NCBI RefSeq assembly: GCF_000247815.1
Contig: NC_021700.1
Coordinates: forward strand, 25,340,687-25,404,686
Direction: 5' to 3'
Length of the DNA: 64,000 nucleotides
DNA from: Ficedula albicollis
Lineage: Eukaryota > Chordata > Aves > Passeriformes > Muscicapidae
The notes below the pieces were generated by a model, which made no database searches, was not told where the DNA came from, and saw nothing but the letters and a program-made list of their open reading frames with translations. Of the stretch, positions 25,412 through 38,790 are shown piece by piece; the stretch's first letter is position 1, and each line of letters opens with the position of its first letter. The position numbers were made by a program, and so were the translations under genes.

Positions 25412-26170
25412 ATTGCCCTTTTTTTTCAATGGATAGCAGCCAGCATGCTTTTCTATGATCCAGGGACCTGGAATTCAAATTTTTATATTGCCTTGCATTA
25501 AAGAGGGTGTCCTCAATACTGAAGCTGTATGAGATTTCTTCAGGCTTCTTCTGAGTCATCCCCAGTCTCCTCTATGCATGCTTTTTCACTGTGCAGAGCA
25601 TGTTTCTCAAAGTTAAGATAGAGTTCCATACACTGCTTCTCCAAGGAGCATCCAGTTTATCATGAAACTATAGTAAATTTATTTCCATTTTTCTTCTGAG
25701 TATTTAAGTATTTTATAGCAAAATGGAACACCATTAGGACAAATTCAGAACAATTCTGTAGATGTATCATACCACCTTCCCTTCTGAATACCATATAAAA
25801 CAATATTCAGGAATATAAAGAAGTTAACTCCCTGCCCTCTGGGTTAGTGATTAATTAGAAAAACTTGTTCTGCCTCATTGGTTTAGTAGATGGGGCCTAA
25901 GACTAGCACTTCATTTTCATTTTTATTGCTCTTTACTAAATGTGTGGAATAGGATCTGTTTTGTTGTTACACTTTTTATGCAACAAACGAAACCTTAAAT
26001 ATTTAAATTCCACCTCTACTGATCAGAAACTTCTTTTGGATTTAACTACCATTCTAAATCTCATTGATTTGTTCAAACCTTTAAGAAACTGAGACATGTT
26101 ATTCACCCACTCACTAGTACCTAGTTTTTTATAATATAAAATGATAACTCATATCACCAGCAAGGCTCTC

Positions 26171-26245
26171 TATTAATATAATATTAATAAAATTTAATTA
26201 GTTTAATTAATTATTATTAAAATTAAATTAATATTAATAAAATTT
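26171..26245. repeat. AT-only low-complexity tract
   Basis: About 75 bp made almost only of A and T (TTAAT/ATTAA words). The 19-mer ATTAATATTAATAAAATTT near the end nearly repeats a stretch at the start. Expected to melt easily; nothing more can be said. Confidence 0.85.
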
Positions 26246-26778
26246 GCCATTGTAACTTTTTGGTAAAGCACAGCATTTATTTTTCTTGATGTATAGATTT
26301 TCATTCTGTTTCAGGTAATAGGCAGAACTTCTAATGAGCACTTTTAGTTCAGTGAAGTAAATGGGAGCTGTGCATAATACAACTCAGTTCAGCACTATTT
26401 CATATTTTTCAATAATATCTTTGCTGCACCAAAACCTACTTTTTTTTTGTGGCCATTGTTGTTGCGTTGGTTTTTATTCCACATGTTCTAGCACTGCTGA
26501 TTAAACCCATTTTTCAAAAGATTAATTTTCAGGTAAAAGCATCAAAATCTCTATCTGTGAAGAAAATGTATCTGCGATAGGAACTACCATTTAAACTTTA
26601 GGTTAAACTATAGGGTGATAAGATGCTCAAATCACTGAGGTACTACTGTTAGAGACAGGGATCTTCTTCTCATATTGGATATTTTCACCCTGTTTATCTC
26701 CAAATTTAAATTCTTGTGAATTCAATCGTGAATTGATGGCAGGATGCTTTTGGAGAAAAGTCCTATTTTTGCCATTTG

Positions 26779-26912
26779 TTTCACTTGAGAGGCCTTGAGC
26801 CCTAGAGCTCAGATTTGTGTCAATTTCATTCCCATTCTAAGACCATTTCACTTGAGAGGCCTTGAGCCCTAGAGCTCAAATTTATGTCAATTTCATTCCC
26901 ATTCTAAGACCA
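26779..26912. repeat. Tandem duplication, 67-bp unit x 2
   Basis: TTTCACTTGAGAGGCCTTGA starts at 26779 and 26846. The copies differ at about two bases (CTCAGATTTGTG versus CTCAAATTTATG). Confidence 0.95.
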
Positions 26913-29900
26913 CGATAAACTAGTGGAATGATGGGGACTACAGAAATTAAACACTTGTAGAAGAATGGCTTCAAAACACAGTCACTAAGAGCAGTGTCTG
27001 TCATTGCAGAGAGTTGCAGTTGTTAAGTGTGCTCCTGAAATAATAAAGAAAGTGCAGATTCACACCAGAAAATCACAACACAATGGACATGACACTGGAG
27101 TCACAAGCACAAAGGGATGCTGCCCCTGACAAGCTACAGTGGTGAGGACCTGGTCACATGAAGATGAGCCTGGCACCCATCACCACAGCTAAGCCAAGCA
27201 GAACAAAGGCTGGCTTTGACAAATCAGCATTTCATGCTGATTTTGACTTCTACTTTAGCAGGCAAAATAGGCATTAATTCTACCAGTAATTGTAAATCAC
27301 TCTGTTCACACTTTTCAGAAGCTATATTAGGTCAAGCCCTGAGTTAAGCACTGTGGTTTTGCTTTCCCTCTGTTCATATTTCTTGACTCCACCCAAAGAA
27401 CAACAGCCTCACTGATTCACCAGATTCCCTGGGAGTAAAGTCATATGCCAGCTGTTAAATGGGTTGACACCTACATAAAAGCATCTTGTATTAATATGGG
27501 GAAAAGCATTATTGCTGGAAATCGGGCTTAACGTGCCATTTAAGAAACAGGTTGTTTTTTAGCCTCTGTACATTGTCTGCACAGCTCCGTTGCTCCTGCT
27601 CTGGCTTGCTTTCATCTCACTGGTGGTTTCCCCTCCTGACATTAGGAATATCAAACTCTCCTCGAGCTTTTCAGGCTGCCCTCTCTGAGCAGAGGCATGT
27701 GCTGGCAGTGGCTCAAACATAGCAGACTGAGCCAGCCTTAGTGAATACTGGTATTGTTATTTTTAACAAAATTTTCATAGCTGTCTGAAAGAAAAGATAA
27801 AGTTGAAATGTTGATCTCAACTTTATCAAGTTAAGTTAATTTCAACTTTAATTGTTTCCAACAAAAGCTGCTAAGGAGAGTTTCTTGGCTTGGCACCTGG
27901 GGACATATACAAGGCTTTGACCAGCAGTGCATGGTATTTTGAAATATCTAGGTCTTTTTGTTGTTTTTTCCTTCCCCCTCTGAGATACTACTTGACAAAA
28001 AACAGACCTCTCAGGATGAGGAGGCACAATCAGAGGACATAGTGAGAGCCAGAAACTTTCTGCCCATACTCTGGCTCATCCCTCTGGTTTCACATAAGGA
28101 ACTTCTATACTGGGGCTGCACAATGGGAATAAATAGGCTGGGATAGTGGAGGTGGTCATCCTGGTTGCAGAGCCATGGTGCAGCCACCAGGCTGAGTGTG
28201 GCCATGAGGAAGGCTGCACTGCACTTTTTGTGTAGGATGTGCCATCCAGGGAATACCAGTCCTTGTGATCCCCACTGGCCTACTCCATCTGCCATCGGTG
28301 AAGAATTTCCTTCTCTGGAGGGGGTGGGTGGCTCAGTTTGAATGGGTGACATAAAGGTCCTCAACTAGAAATGTGTTGTGGCATCCTCATGGCAGCCTTC
28401 AGCTAGTGTATTGAAACTTGAATGCTCAGATAACAAGACTCTGGACCTCTCATAGTAGATTGGAGAAGACATTCAGAGCAAGACAAGTGAGGCAAGACAG
28501 GTTGGCAAAGTGCTATGGGAAATGAGAATTGCTGTTACAGTCACTCTTTAAGGCAATGACTATTTTATGCCACCTCCCTGCTTCCCCTGCCACCTTTTGC
28601 TAAGCTTTGAAACAATATTTATGTTCTGAAACAATTAAAATTTGAACAAATCTCCATTAGGAGATGCTTTATGTTGTTTCTCTCATAGGATTTTGTTTTC
28701 CCTCAAGCACCACCACATGAATTTTGTGTGAAATCTGAAAACAAATGAAAGGTTCTGCCCTCCTTTGAAACTGGAGGAATAGAGGCCAAACCCTTTTATT
28801 CCCCTTGGCAAGTCAAAATGTAATACCTGTGGCAGGAAGCTCACTTGGCCTAGTTTTCAATCCTCTGATGAAACACACACTACAATTACATAACTTTTCT
28901 CATCTGATTTTGGTCCTCAATGCTTTCTTCTCAAAGTAAAGCAAGCATTGAATAAGTAAAGATTAATAATAGTAAAAACATGGCTTGGGAAAAAAACATG
29001 CTTGATGGATTACATCAGTTCTAGCTAGAGAAGCAAAATTTGATGGCCTGACACACAGCATCTATAAAACCTCCTTGTCGTTACCTCCACAGTAATGACC
29101 ATTTTTACTAGCATGCAGGGGGTTTTCTTCTTATATCCTCTGTGTCATCCCATTTTCATCCAGCCGTGGATGCAAGTGCTTCTATCAAAAAAATAGTAGT
29201 GAGGGTTGCTCACGGCTTTTAAACTAATCACACACTTAAGCTATTGCACAGCTTTTCAATGCATACTACCTTGCAAGATCCGTCCTCTAGCTGCTCTGTT
29301 TTTCCTCACATTATCAGTCTTGTGTGGGCTGCTGGAAAACGAAACAGCTCTGCATGTGGTTCACTGACAGTATGATTTGCCTGAGTGTCTGATTAAAAAT
29401 AATAAACCTTTTCCTTTCGAACATCGCTCTTGTCCTTTCAATGCAACAAGAAACTAAGCTGACATCCTTGACTTTACCTCATACTGAGGTTTTAATAAGG
29501 CTGGAGATGTGTGAGTATCAGATTACTTCCTGGTGAGAACCAAATAGCTATTTCCTGAGGGCACTTGACCTACTTCCAACCAGAGAAAGTAATGTGGTTT
29601 TCAGATGACAAAACTAGGTCTTATCCTTTATGCATTAACAGTTCTGCTACAGACAGGTCTCATCCTCTTTTACCTGGTTACACTAATTACTTCATTTTTA
29701 AAGAACTTCTTGGAATGGCTGTGATAATTAATGACATGGATGCTTTTATTCAGAAACCAGTCTTCCTTAAAGCCACAAAGTTTTGGTTTTTTTTAATGGA
29801 AGTATTTGCAACATGGAACAAACAGCTGAAGTTGGAACTTATTTATTTAATAAGGCCGGGGCTTTATCCTAACTGCCCTGTTGGAAAGTGTGTGTATCTC

Positions 29901-30673
29901 AAAGCCTGTACTGAAACTATTTCACACCTAGGAGCCAATTTTCCTTAGGCTATTGACCACTTCAGGATTAACATCACATAGATGTATATGACTCAATGTA
30001 AGGAAGGCAGAAGCTGTCTCTGGAGAGAGATAGTGCTGTCTCCCAACTCGCACCCCAGCTCTGCCACACACCACATCTAATGCCTGGAAATTACAAGAAA
30101 ATAAAGCATCTGATATCAGCAGTGCTCCCAGTAATCTTGCTGCACTAGTTTGTCTTGCTTTGTGGCATGCATGTCTCAAATGGTATTCGGCAGATGGAGT
30201 AACAGAGTCCATGAATAAACAAAAGTTCTTACTGATGGTGCATCCCTGTGGCAAGCCCTCAAAAAGTGTCTCAGGTTATCTGGGATTCTGTTATTTTTCA
30301 ATCAGCAACCGCATTCTGCTTGACTCTGCAGGATTTGTGTATTGTTTCACTGCACAGCCTTGGCCTGTCTAGAGAGCCAACTTTCCCGTGCAGGGAATGA
30401 ACAGAGTAACAGTGTGCTTGCTGTAAAACTTGCTGTCCCTCTTCTCACAGCACCTGCTTGGGTGGAAGTGGTAGACTATCCCATTCCTACATCTCAGAGA
30501 CAGGATCCTCTTCACTTCACACTGTCTATTGAGGGACTCATCCATTGAAGGGCTGAAGCTCTGACTGCCTTGTGTGGACTGTGTACCAGGTTCCACCTTA
30601 TTAATTTTCCTTCATGTATTGGGAGGGAACAGTAGGCTGCAGTTTTTTGATTGCTGCTGCAAGTTCCTCCGGT
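26913..30673. other. Unique sequence, no gene seen
   Basis: About 3.8 kb without a recognised element. The 127-codon frame at 29565-29948 (+) has no motif I know and no exon-like boundary, so I leave it uncalled. Confidence 0.55.
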
Positions 30674-30888
30674 CAGTAAATTTCACTTGGCCATGGAAGG
30701 CATTTTAAGAGAGCGGTCATGCAGTGAGCTCAGGGGAACTGTGTTGGTTTTGCCAACTCAGTAAATTTCACTTGGCCATGGAAGGCATTTTAAGAGAGCG
30801 GTCATGCAGGGAGCTCAGGGGAATGGAAGGCATTTTAAGAGAGCGGTCATGCAGTGAGCTCAGGGGAACTGTGTTGGTTTTGCCAACT
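30674..30888. repeat. Local tandem repeat, 85/65-bp units x 3, overlapping LTR 5' edge
   Basis: Unit 1 (30674-30758) begins CAGTAAATTTCACTTGGCCA and ends TGTGTTGGTTTTGCCAACT. Unit 2 (30759-30823) repeats its first 65 bp. Unit 3 (30824-30888) repeats the last 65 bp. Units 1 and 3 end with the first 19 bp of the LTR that starts at 30870, preceded by its GGAAC target-site copy. The amplification therefore followed LTR insertion. Confidence 0.93.
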
Positions 30889-31058
30889 GGCCTGGTTTTT
30901 GGTAGCAGGGCAGGAGGCACAGAGGTAGCTTCTGTGAGAAGCTGCTGGAAGCTTCCACCATGTCTGACAGAGCAAATCCTGATGGCTCTGAGGATGGACA
31001 CACTGCTGGCCAAGCCTGGGCCAATTAGAGATGTCGGTAACATCTCTGTGATATCTTA

Positions 31059-31968
<910 letters not shown>

Positions 31969-32209
31969 GATCCATGGGGAATGCAGAGATCCACCCACAG
32001 CCCATGGGGATCCATGGGGAATGCTGAGATCTCTCTTCCAATGCAGGAGAAGGATGCCTCTGAGCAGTAGAAGAAAATTTCAGCGATGAACTGATCAAAA
32101 CCCTAATACCCTGTCTCCCTGTAGGTGGGAAAGAGGGAGGGGTTGGGGGGAAAATGCGTTCTTTAAGGGCTTATTTTACTTCTCATTATCCTCCTCTTAT
32201 TTTGTTAGT

Positions 32210-32215
32210 AATAAA
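32210..32215 (+). promoter_or_regulatory. LTR polyadenylation signal AATAAA
   Basis: AATAAA lies about 180 bp before the LTR 3' end, in the same relative place as its counterpart at 2812-2817. Confidence 0.6.
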
Positions 32216-32400
32216 TTCTCTTTGTACCTCTAAGTTGAGCCTTTTTTGCCCTTGGAGTGTTTTCTCCCGGTCCTTATCTCAATTTATGAACCTTCCATTA
32301 ATTTTTTTCTCTCTCCTCTGCCCAGCTGTGGCAAGTGAGGGTAAGCGAGCAGCTTTTGTGGATGCCTGGCATTAAGCCAGTGTCAAACCATGATAGGAAC

Positions 32401-34668
32401 AAAGTTTTGGGTCGTGCTTCTATGAACTTTATTACTAAAAATGTTAGTTCACATAGTTTCCTCCAGGTTTCTTTTTTCATGATATAGACTGAATTTTTTT
32501 GCTAGTTTCCTTTCCCAGACAAAAATTTCTCAAGGCATTACCTCTTCCATTTGTTGTTTGGTCCAGCATCCTTTTAAGCAATGCACTACTTTTTCCTGTT
32601 TAGTGGTTAGACATGGGTTTGAAAATGGAGAAATACACCCTAGGAAGTGCAAATATTCATCATCTGCAGGAACAGTTAGGACTAGACCATTTATCTTGGC
32701 ATAACATTGGTAGCTGAAGACAAAGTTTAGCCAGTGCTCATTTTCATACATGACTTAAGTAGTAGGACTGACGTAGCTGACCATGTTGTGTGGCTAAATG
32801 CTTGCAAACAGCAGTCTTCATTCTTTCATAGCACTTCACAAGGTGAGTGTACGCCTTGTGTACACTCCAAGCACAGGGATTTGCTTGGCATTGACCAGCT
32901 TTGATAACAGTTATTCCAATGAAAACTATTTTTATGTTGGGAAAAATGCAAGGAAACATATTTGTGATGTAAAATCTACTACTCCCACTCCAGCTGGCCT
33001 TCCAGCTCCCTCCTGCCAGAAATCAGCTTTCTTCACCTGGGAAGCTCCCCAGCACAGGCAGTAGCTCTAGTGCCACAGGCCTGGTCTTACATCTTGTGTT
33101 AATTCTTCTGTGTTGCAACAACGGCCCATCAGCAGAATTGTGGTGTCCTTATGTCCTGCTATCTGCTGAGGAAAGAATTAACACTTGTATGTGCTTCTTT
33201 TCTCTGTGGACTGATCTAACACTTGCTTATAAGAAATACCATGTGTTGAGAGAAGACACAGGGGAAAAGGTAGGAAATATTTGTCTTCCTCTCTGAGGAC
33301 AGTAGCTGTTTTGGCCACTCTTCTGCCTTTAGTTTCAAGCTAAGATTAACCTAACACTTGGTTGCAGAGGCTTTTTTTCCTGCCACCAGCAAAGTTTTGC
33401 ATTGTCATTTAAATCAGTTTTCCCCACTGTAAGATCCTCTGGGAAGTGGAGCAAGACAGCAGTTTGCTGTCTTTTGAGGCTTGGAGAGTTTTGAGGTATT
33501 CAACACTGCAGAAGCAATTTAGCACCCCAGAAGATCAAATTTCATTGTAAAAAATTCAAAAGTAAATGAAGCTCTGGCTTGAATTTCTATAGACTAAATG
33601 GATAGATAATGAAGGCAGTATGTCCAGCAGGTAGTCTGGGCATGGACACATAGCAGGATGCAATTGAGATGTGTCATACTACTCTCTGCCTCTGTAGCTG
33701 GCCACCCATATGCTTTAGTCCACCCTCGGTGGCCTAAAAAGTTCTTACTCCCTTTTGTTTGAATTTTGCCCATTTTTCTGCTTGCAAAATAGCTATAAGG
33801 AAGTTTAAAAACACCTAACACTCCATAATACACAGTGAGTGTTTGCTACAGGTTCATTTTAGCTGTCCATAGGCCATTGGCCAAGAATGTTTGGTGCACT
33901 ACTAGTTGTTCACTGCCAGTGTGGGATGACAGGCACTGAAGAAACATGGTGCCACTTTTGACAATGAGCTGTCTGCCTCTGAAACCAGCACTATGTAGTG
34001 GAAGTGATTCTGCAAACCTGAGCTGACTCAGAAACCTTTCTGGAAACATTCTCGTGAACTAGAACTAGCTTGTCCAAACAGTGCAGAAAGCAAGCAGAGA
34101 TTATAAAAACCATTAAAGCAAGCTTGTGGTAACACAGTCAGTTTGGATGCATGTAAATGAAAATGACTGATTTAATTACAATTTTAGCTCTAATTCACAC
34201 TTTAGCCACATTCAACAGAAGAGTAGTTATACAGGTCTGTCAAACAAACATCTTTAAAACTTCCTTTATTTAGTTAAATAGACACTTTTGAGACTTAGCC
34301 ATATGGTTTGTTGCTGTTGGCTAAATTCTTTGTGTACCCAAATTAATTTATTCTGTAAGTGTGTGGAAACCTACTGGCACATGCTGTGTATTTCACTGGA
34401 AAGTTACGGTTTTTCTACAGCTCCTGCATAAAAATGAAGACATGTTTCTGACGGACAAATATGTTTGGAGTTTTGAGAGTATTTTTGTTAGTGATTTGTG
34501 GCTTTTGTTACTGATCTGTGGCTCACAAAAAAATCATATAGCACTGCAATCTCATTTTGTGCAGTGAAATTTGTGATAAGAACTTAGCAGGGAAGTCAAA
34601 GTAGTAGCTGGAATTTGTTTGGTTGTTTTGGTTTCTTTTTTTTTTTGCCTGTAATCTGGTGGCTCCCG
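32401..34668. other. Unique sequence, no gene seen
   Basis: No recognised repeat family, exon or RNA gene. Confidence 0.55.
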
Positions 34669-34702
34669 TTGTGAAACAATGTACATTGTGAAACATTGTA
34701 CA
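34669..34702. repeat. Tandem duplication, 17-bp unit x 2
   Basis: TTGTGAAACAATGTACA followed directly by TTGTGAAACATTGTACA, with one base different. Confidence 0.93.
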
Positions 34703-37239
34703 AAGATTTGAGAACAGATGCTCATCTTTCAATTTTTACGTTTTTGCCATTGGATGAATGAATCCAAATAATGTTGGAAGTGTTGAAGTAACACTTGAAA
34801 AAAACATTAGGTTGTTGATTATGAAGGCCTTATCTACACCCAGGAAATTAAAATTAAAATCCATCGCAATCACGTATCAAGAGCTCTGAAGTTGGTGGGG
34901 GTTTTTGGTGGGTAAAAGTTGTAGCAGGATTAGATCCTTCTTTGGGTTTACTTCCCAGTTTATTGCTCATGAGAACGGAAAATAATGACTTAATTGTGAA
35001 TGCTATTCTGATGGGTTTTCACTGTCTCCCAGCGGGGCTGGCTGATGACCTCTGATTAACTGCAGCTGGAAAGGTGTAGGCTTGCTCCATTCCAGTGCTA
35101 CAGTAAAGCTTGGTTTGATCATACAGTAGACAGATTAGAGGGGAACTATGCATGCCTGAGCTGGTGTCATTGGGCAGGGTGGGATAGGAATGATTTCAGC
35201 TCTCTATTGTAGAATTGTGTGGGATGCCAAACCTACTCGGGTGAGACAGCTTGGTCTTACAAATAACTACAGCATCCACTCTATTTTGCTAGGGATGGGC
35301 AGAAAAATGTTGTAATTTGGACATCTCATGTAAAAGTTTAATTTGGCATCTAAATCAACTGTAGTAGCAGGTCTGTTGCTTGGAGGATTCATATGATCTG
35401 GCAGAGAGAATCAGAATGCCTACTAAAGCTCAGAGCCAACCAGTTAACCTCGGTTGTGACCAATTGCCATGGTGAAAGCTGTGAAGCAAGTGTGAAGGAA
35501 AAGACCTCCTAGTAAAGATGGGGTACAAGTGCAAATAGCTGAAAATCCAACCAAAGTTGAAAGACCAGCTGCAGGCATCCTGCAAACCATGGTCTGCTGA
35601 GGCTGTGAATTTCAGCTCAGAAAAATCCTTTTACATGGAGGCAAGGTTTGCCTTTTTTTTTAATCACTTTTGCCTGGGCATGACCAAGTGATTGGAAACT
35701 GTAAAGATAGGACACTTTGGGAAAACTTTGTGTTTCAAGAAGATTACAGGGTATTTTTTAAGCTAAATGTCAAGCTACTCTTTCTGCACCCTGCACACAC
35801 ACATGTTTTGCAGGATGAACCATACCTACTGTTTTGCCAGCAAAACAAGAAATGAGACTATAGTTTATTTGATTTCAAGGCCACCTTCTGTATGAATGGA
35901 AAGTGGAGTGTTGGCCACTCAGCCTTGTGTGAGGTAATGCACAAAGTGGCACCATGCAGATGACATCTAAGTCTACTGTGTGGATCAAGCCAATGTCTTT
36001 TCCTAAGAGCTACCTGCCTATTGGAGCAGGTATTGAGGAGAGTGTGTGTGCTTACCTGTTTTACATAGGTCTGTCTTTCTGTTGATATTCTGTTCATTCT
36101 GGACATCTTAGGTCAGTGCATTCTCCTGGTGGTACTGGGCATTTTATCCTCAAGTCCACTGTGTATATAGAAATGTGTGTTTCACCTGCTAGGTACCTGC
36201 ATTAAACCAGATAAAAAGTTCTGCAACAGTTCTTTGGACTTTAAAAACAGCAACAATGGCCACAGGCACAGAGGAAAAACCTCTACAATGCCTTCTTCAA
36301 TGGAAATGGAAATTCTCTTATGGCAAGAGAGGTAGTGATGGATCTATGGGGTGACATCCACCTCTCCCATTCCCAACACTGAAAGTAAGTGTCGAGCTGT
36401 CATATATCTTCACCTTTTCCTTCTTGACCTTCTGTGCTGCAAGCAGGGGGTGTGACCTTTTCCTTCACTCAGTTCATTGATTTCTATGCTTGATAATGCA
36501 GGTCTTTCCTCTCCCTTTAGACACCAAATTAAACTTTAATTCCAGTGAGGGTGGAAGGACTGCTAGGTGGGGGTTCTGCTGAACACTCAGTGAGATCTTC
36601 TGGGACTTAATTATGCCTCAGGTCTCTTGTCCTTTCATGTCACTAAATCCCATCCCCCTCGCTGCCCTGACATTTCCTTCAAAAGACAGCTCCTTTCTCC
36701 TAAGTGGCTTCTCTCTTTCCTAGGTAATAACTGCAGCTTGCCTTTTATGCACAGAATGCCTTTTGCTGACAGCAGCTTGGTTTGGATGCTGTCAGAAAAC
36801 CTTATCAGCGTTGTCATGGATGACAGTAAAACAAACTGGTCAATTAGTTATGTACAGCTCATTTTGATTCCTTTGATTGGTTATTAACATAAGTAAACAG
36901 AAATTCACTTCCAACTTAGTACTTTGAGAAGGCAGAACGAACATCCTGTAAGTACTTTGAGACAGATAAGGAGATCAATGGCAGGCAAGTAATTCATCAC
37001 AGTAATTAAATGAGTTTAAATACTATACCAATCCCAAAACTGCTCAGGAAGTTCCTCTGGTGTTTTCAATATCATAGACTAAAAAGCAGCCAGAGATAGT
37101 CTTTCCATCTCCATAAAGTAAAAATGGAACTGTTTCTTAAGGCCATTTTCTCCTCAATGTTTTTATTACATGCTCTTGTCTCACCCCACTCACCTACCTA
37201 CTGAAGCACTCTATGCTAGGAACAAAATTATCCTAGGTC
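34703..37239. other. Unique sequence, no gene seen
   Basis: No recognised element. A small direct repeat (AGTACTTTGAGA) occurs near 36918 and 36952. Confidence 0.55.
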
Positions 37240-37510
37240 AGCATCTTCTGACTGCGCTGCTCAAGCGAACACTGCCTGAAGGGCCCTTGCTCTTACAAGC
37301 AGAGGACAATGATTCTTGCTCTATTTCCAGCACTCATTAAATCTCAAGTGCGTCACATCAGCAACTTTTGGTGCCAACACGGGGCTCCTAAGTATTGGAG
37401 GTGAGCCTGCATTTATTGATTCCCTTCTGGACCTTGCGTTAGACTTTGGTGCTCACAGCTTGTGGAGTTTGTTCCCTCGTGCTCTTGAGAGGGAAGAACT
37501 CCAGCAACAC
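37240..37510 (+). mobile_element. Possible ERV relic: LTR 3' end, primer-binding site and leader
   Basis: The stretch 37250-37363 reads like an R-U5 end, with ATTAAA at 37336-37341 and a CA end near 37360-37363. A few bases later, TGGTGCCAACACGGGGCT (37369-37386) resembles the retroviral primer-binding site complementary to a lysine tRNA (TGGCGCCCAACGTGGGGC), with one gap and three changes, most of them CpG-decay type. A GGTGAGC splice-donor-like word follows at about 37399. Beyond about 37510 nothing retroviral is recognisable. The 168-codon frame at 37316-37822 crosses this region and I do not call it. I cannot place the LTR 5' end. The family (ERVK-like) is inferred from the primer-binding site only. 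Confidence 0.42.
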
Positions 37511-38099
37511 ATTTCCAAAATAAATTTTGTTCAGCTGTGTTCTGTCTACAGTATTACTGATCACAGGCACCACACAACCACAAGGCAGGCTTTGAAAATA
37601 CATGAGACTCACTTGAAAATCTTGACACTCCTTCTGGTTTTAAAATATTCTAAGTCTTTATTCATCTTCTGGAAAATCAGTTGTCTTTCCTGGCAACATT
37701 TACCAGAGTGTTTTTCTTCAACCTTTCGTTGTAAACAGAACTTGAAATTTCTCCCAAGATCACTACAGAAAACTTTAAAAAAGGTCTTACCCATGAGGAA
37801 ATGCTTGGTGAGGAAGAAATAAAATGCACTGCTTTATGAGTAATCCCCTTATGAAGTAATTGCAAACCCGCATTTATAAATACAGTATGTCACTTATTTA
37901 AAGAAGATCCTAAAGAGGGCAGTTGATGCCATGGATACCTTTCCATTTAGCCCTTTCTACCAAACTAACAGGATCCATCTTCTTCCAACTTTTAATAATA
38001 CCAAACAACCCCCTACCCCAAACCTTCTAGATGCTCTGTAGCTGCTCTCCAGATGCTGCCATTTTATACATGTCATGGAATACTCTGGGTAGGAAGTGA
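37511..38099. other. Unique sequence, no gene seen
   Basis: Lies between the possible ERV relic and the old CR1. It may be decayed internal retroviral sequence, but no motif supports that. Confidence 0.5.
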
Positions 38100-38790
38100 T
38101 GTCGGGAGCTCTCTGGTCTCCCTGCTGAGGTCACATCAGACTGCAATGTTATATGAAGCTGCTCAGGGTGTCTTCCTGTCAAATTTTGAAAATGTCCAGG
38201 GATGGGGAATAGGGATCCCATGATATTTCTGCACAGTTCTTAATCACTGTCACAGAGAAGAACTTTCCTTAAATTTTAAATTTGTTTCCTGCAAACTGTG
38301 ATCACTATTCATTCTCCTTTGACTGTGCATATCTCAAAAGAGGCAAGATTTGTACTCTCTACAACTCTCTTCTCTATAGCCCTGACTAGATGGCTGAAGA
38401 GAGTTATTAGAATTTTTTTATTTCCTCTCCACTTCCCTTATCTTCTCAAAGGTCATATGCTGCAGCTCCTCACCATCTTACTGGCCTCCTCTGGACTTAC
38501 TCCCAGAACTAGAAGACTACTCCAGATGTAGCCTCACAAATGCCAAATAGAAATGAATCATCACTTCCTTTGACCTACTTTTGATACTTTTGCATTCCTA
38601 CAAGAGCTTACTGCTGGTTCAAATTGACTTCTTTCCTGCTAGGACCCCAAGATGCTTTTCTGTATTCTCCAGCCTGTACCAATGCAAAGAGTTCACTTCC
38701 GTGTGTAGCATTTCGCATTTCTTAAATCTAAGTCCATGGCAACCCTTTTGTCCTACTCATACATTTTGAAAGGTAGACCGGCCCCTCCTG
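38100..38790 (-). mobile_element. Old, diverged CR1 fragment, minus strand
   Basis: Scattered CR1 landmarks appear in reverse orientation and correct order: 'gtccagggatggggaatagg', 'cagagaagaactttccttaa', 'tactggcctcctctggactt', 'gactactccagatgtagcct', 'agatgcttttctgtattctc', and 'agcatttcgcatttcttaaa'. Divergence is high and there are gaps. Edges are approximate. No usable frame remains. Confidence 0.75.

Noticed and set aside
29565..29948. 127-codon open frame, plus strand
   Set aside because: No motif, no exon-like splice context and no family resemblance. The length is within chance for AT-rich DNA of this size.
37316..37822. 168-codon open frame
   Set aside because: It runs across the LTR-like end and primer-binding-like site, so it cannot be one natural protein. 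No known domain is visible.
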